A stretch of 14,896 bases of DNA, from the NCBI GenBank assembly GCA_018067055.1, contig JAGPVK010000254.1:1-14896 (forward strand), given 5' to 3'. Shown piece by piece: positions 13,111 to 14,896 of the stretch. The notes beneath the pieces were generated by a model, which was given only the letters and a program-made list of their open reading frames with translations, was not told the DNA's origin and did no database searches. The stretch comes from Sphingomonadales bacterium. GTDB lineage: Bacteria; Pseudomonadota; Alphaproteobacteria; Sphingomonadales; Sphingomonadaceae. Every line of letters starts with the position of its first letter. Position 1 is the stretch's first letter. The position numbers were made by a program, and so were the translations under genes.

Positions 13111-14896
13111 ATGCCGGTTTCTACTACACCATTGCTGGATACTGTCTCCTTTCCAGCCGATTTGCGCAAATTGAAGCCAGCGCAGCTCCGCCAATTTGCC
13201 GATGAGTTGCGCGCCGAAGTCATTGACACCGTGTCCACGACCGGCGGCCATCTGGGCGCTGGCCTGGGCGTTGTCGAGCTCACCACCGCCATCCATTACG
13301 TCTTCAACACACCGGAAGACCGGCTGATCTGGGATGTCGGCCATCAATGCTATCCGCACAAGATCATCACCGGACGCCGCGACCGGATCCGGACTCTGCG
13401 ACAAGGCGGCGGCCTGTCCGGATTCACCAAGCGTTCGGAAAGTGAATATGATCCCTTTGGTGCCGCACACAGTTCGACCTCGATCAGCGCCGCCCTTGGT
13501 TTTGCGATTGCCAATAAACTGAACGACAAGTCCGGCCGCGGTATCGCCGTGATCGGCGACGGCGCGATGAGCGCGGGCATGGCCTATGAGGCGATGAACA
13601 ATGCCGAGGCCGCCGGCAACCGGCTGGTCGTCATTCTCAATGACAATGACATGTCAATTGCGCCACCGGTTGGCGGGCTGTCGGCCTATCTCGCTCGCAT
13701 CGTATCTTCCCGCGAGTTTCTCGGCGTGCGCCAGTTGGCCCGCCGGCTCGCCAGCAAGCTACCCAAGGCGCTCTACGATGCGGCGCGCAAGACCGACGAA
13801 TATGCTCGCGGCATGACCATGGGTGGGACACTGTTCGAGGAACTCGGCTTCTACTATGTCGGGCCAATTGACGGTCACAATCTGGAACATCTGATTCCGG
13901 TGCTTGAAAATGTCCGGGACGCGGCAGAAGGACCGTGCCTGATCCATGTCGTTACCGAAAAGGGCAAGGGCTATAAATTTGCCGAGGAAGCCGACGACAA
14001 ATATCATGGCGTGGCCAAATTTGATGTGATCTCCGGCAAGCAGGACAAAGGCCCGGGCGGCGGACCGCCTGCTTATCAGAATGTCTTTGGTGAAACGCTG
14101 GCCAAGATCGCCGACAGTGATCCGCGTATCTGCGCGATTACCGCAGCCATGCCCTCCGGTACCGGAGTTGATAAATTCGCCAAAGCGCATCCCGACAAGG
14201 CCTTTGATGTCGGCATTGCCGAACAGCATGGCGTAACCTTTGCTGCTGGCCTCGCCGCCCAAGGCATGCGGCCATTTTGCGCCATTTACTCGACCTTCCT
14301 GCAACGCGCTTATGATCAGGTTGTCCACGATGTTGCGATCCAGAATCTGCCGGTGCGCTTTGCCATCGACCGGGCGGGGCTGGTCGGTGCGGATGGCAGC
14401 ACCCATGCCGGATCTTTTGATGTCACCTATCTGGCAACGCTGCCCAATTTCGTTGTGATGGCGGCGGCCGACGAAGCCGAACTTGCCCATATGACATATA
14501 CTGCGGCACTGCACGACAGCGGTCCAATTGCCTTCCGCTATCCGCGCGGCAACGGCACTGGTGTCCCGATTCCGGAAAAGCTCGAACAGCTGGAAATCGG
14601 CAAGGGCCGTATCATCAAACAGGGCACAAAAGTTGCGATCCTGTCACTCGGCGCTCGCCTCGAAGAAGCCAAGAAGGCAGCGGAACGGCTTGAAGCAAAG
14701 GGACTGAGCACCACCGTCGCCGATTTGCGCTTCGCCAAACCGCTCGATCAGGAGCTGATCCGCAAATTGCTCACCACCCATGAAGTAGCGGTTACCGTAG
14801 AGGAAGCCTCAGTCGGCGGTCTTGGTGCGCATGTGCTGACTTATGCTTCCGACAACGGCCTGACCGATGCGGGACTGAAGATTCGGACGATGCGGC
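13111..14896 (+). CDS. dxs: 1-deoxy-D-xylulose-5-phosphate synthase, 3' partial
   Basis: The frame runs open from ATG 13111 to the window end, 595 residues of an enzyme usually about 640 long, so only the last part of the C-terminal domain is missing. Dxs condenses pyruvate and glyceraldehyde-3-phosphate using thiamine diphosphate, the first step of the MEP isoprenoid pathway. In order: [11 protein letters not shown] (H47), [12 protein letters not shown] (H78), AAHSSTS (H120), the ThDP motif [19 protein letters not shown] (147-165) ending with LNDNDMSI (176-183), the catalytic glutamate in VGIAEQHG (E371), and [15 protein letters not shown] (H432). The transketolase C-terminal domain begins near residue 500. 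All expected active-site residues are present. It lies 97 bp after zur on the same strand with its own ribosome site. Confidence 0.97.
   Translation, partial: MPVSTTPLLDTVSFPADLRKLKPAQLRQFADELRAEVIDTVSTTGGHLGAGLGVVELTTAIHYVFNTPEDRLIWDVGHQCYPHKIITGRRDRIRTLRQGGGLSGFTKRSESEYDPFGAAHSSTSISAALGFAIANKLNDKSGRGIAVIGDGAMSAGMAYEAMNNAEAAGNRLVVILNDNDMSIAPPVGGLSAYLARIVSSREFLGVRQLARRLASKLPKALYDAARKTDEYARGMTMGGTLFEELGFYYVGPIDGHNLEHLIPVLENVRDAAEGPCLIHVVTEKGKGYKFAEEADDKYHGVAKFDVISGKQDKGPGGGPPAYQNVFGETLAKIADSDPRICAITAAMPSGTGVDKFAKAHPDKAFDVGIAEQHGVTFAAGLAAQGMRPFCAIYSTFLQRAYDQVVHDVAIQNLPVRFAIDRAGLVGADGSTHAGSFDVTYLATLPNFVVMAAADEAELAHMTYTAALHDSGPIAFRYPRGNGTGVPIPEKLEQLEIGKGRIIKQGTKVAILSLGARLEEAKKAAERLEAKGLSTTVADLRFAKPLDQELIRKLLTTHEVAVTVEEASVGGLGAHVLTYASDNGLTDAGLKIRTMR

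Noticed and set aside
13759..14514. 251-codon minus-strand frame inside dxs
   Set aside because: Opposite conserved Dxs active-site sequence; a shadow frame.

Overview
The window looks like a stretch of chromosomal core genome from an alphaproteobacterium, most likely a sphingomonad (Sphingomonadaceae or relatives such as Sphingopyxis/Sphingorhabdus). The protein sequences support this: the sphingomonad-type SdhB, ribosomal proteins L13 and S9 with N-terminal extensions, the type-2 (CtaA/COX15) heme A synthase, and a Zur-like regulator beside a small MerC-type membrane protein. Base composition is moderately GC-rich. I see no tRNA, rRNA, insertion sequence, CRISPR array or phage gene. The genus assignment is inference from recall, not a database result.

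Layout. (1) Positions 1-2005, plus strand: the 3' part of an uncharacterised beta-rich protein, overlapping by ATGA an aminoglycoside-phosphotransferase-fold kinase. (2) Positions 2002-8059, minus strand: a run of six genes read from high to low coordinates: threonine synthase-like PLP enzyme, membrane-anchored alpha/beta hydrolase, sdhB, PaaI-type thioesterase, zapE and a secreted M20 peptidase. Spacing is tight (ATGA overlap at thioesterase/zapE, 10 bp at zapE/peptidase, 16 bp at sdhB/thioesterase, 22 bp at threonine synthase/hydrolase). The only larger gap is 104 bp before sdhB, and it holds a 19-codon reading frame that ends 2 bp before sdhB. (3) Positions 8211-9578, plus strand: a solitary polysaccharide flippase. 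(4) A bidirectional hairpin terminator at 9594-9621. (5) Positions 9643-11961, minus strand: heme A synthase, then rplM-rpsI with their own probable promoter. (6) Positions 12102-14896, plus strand: MerC-like protein, Zur/Fur-family regulator, then the start of dxs, which runs off the window end.

How the genes work together. The window mixes housekeeping functions: TCA cycle/respiration (SdhB, heme A for cytochrome oxidase), translation (L13, S9), cell division (ZapE), isoprenoid precursor synthesis (Dxs) and threonine synthesis. The less explained parts are the first two coupled genes, the MerC-Zur pair (a plausible small zinc-homeostasis module), and the short frame before sdhB. No intergenic stretch exceeds 300 bp; the largest are 10662-10908 (247 bp, carries the rplM promoter), 8060-8210 (151 bp, between divergent genes, no convincing promoter motif found by eye) and 11962-12101 (140 bp, between divergent genes). 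I found no clear evidence of a wholly new system; most of the window is ordinary core genome.
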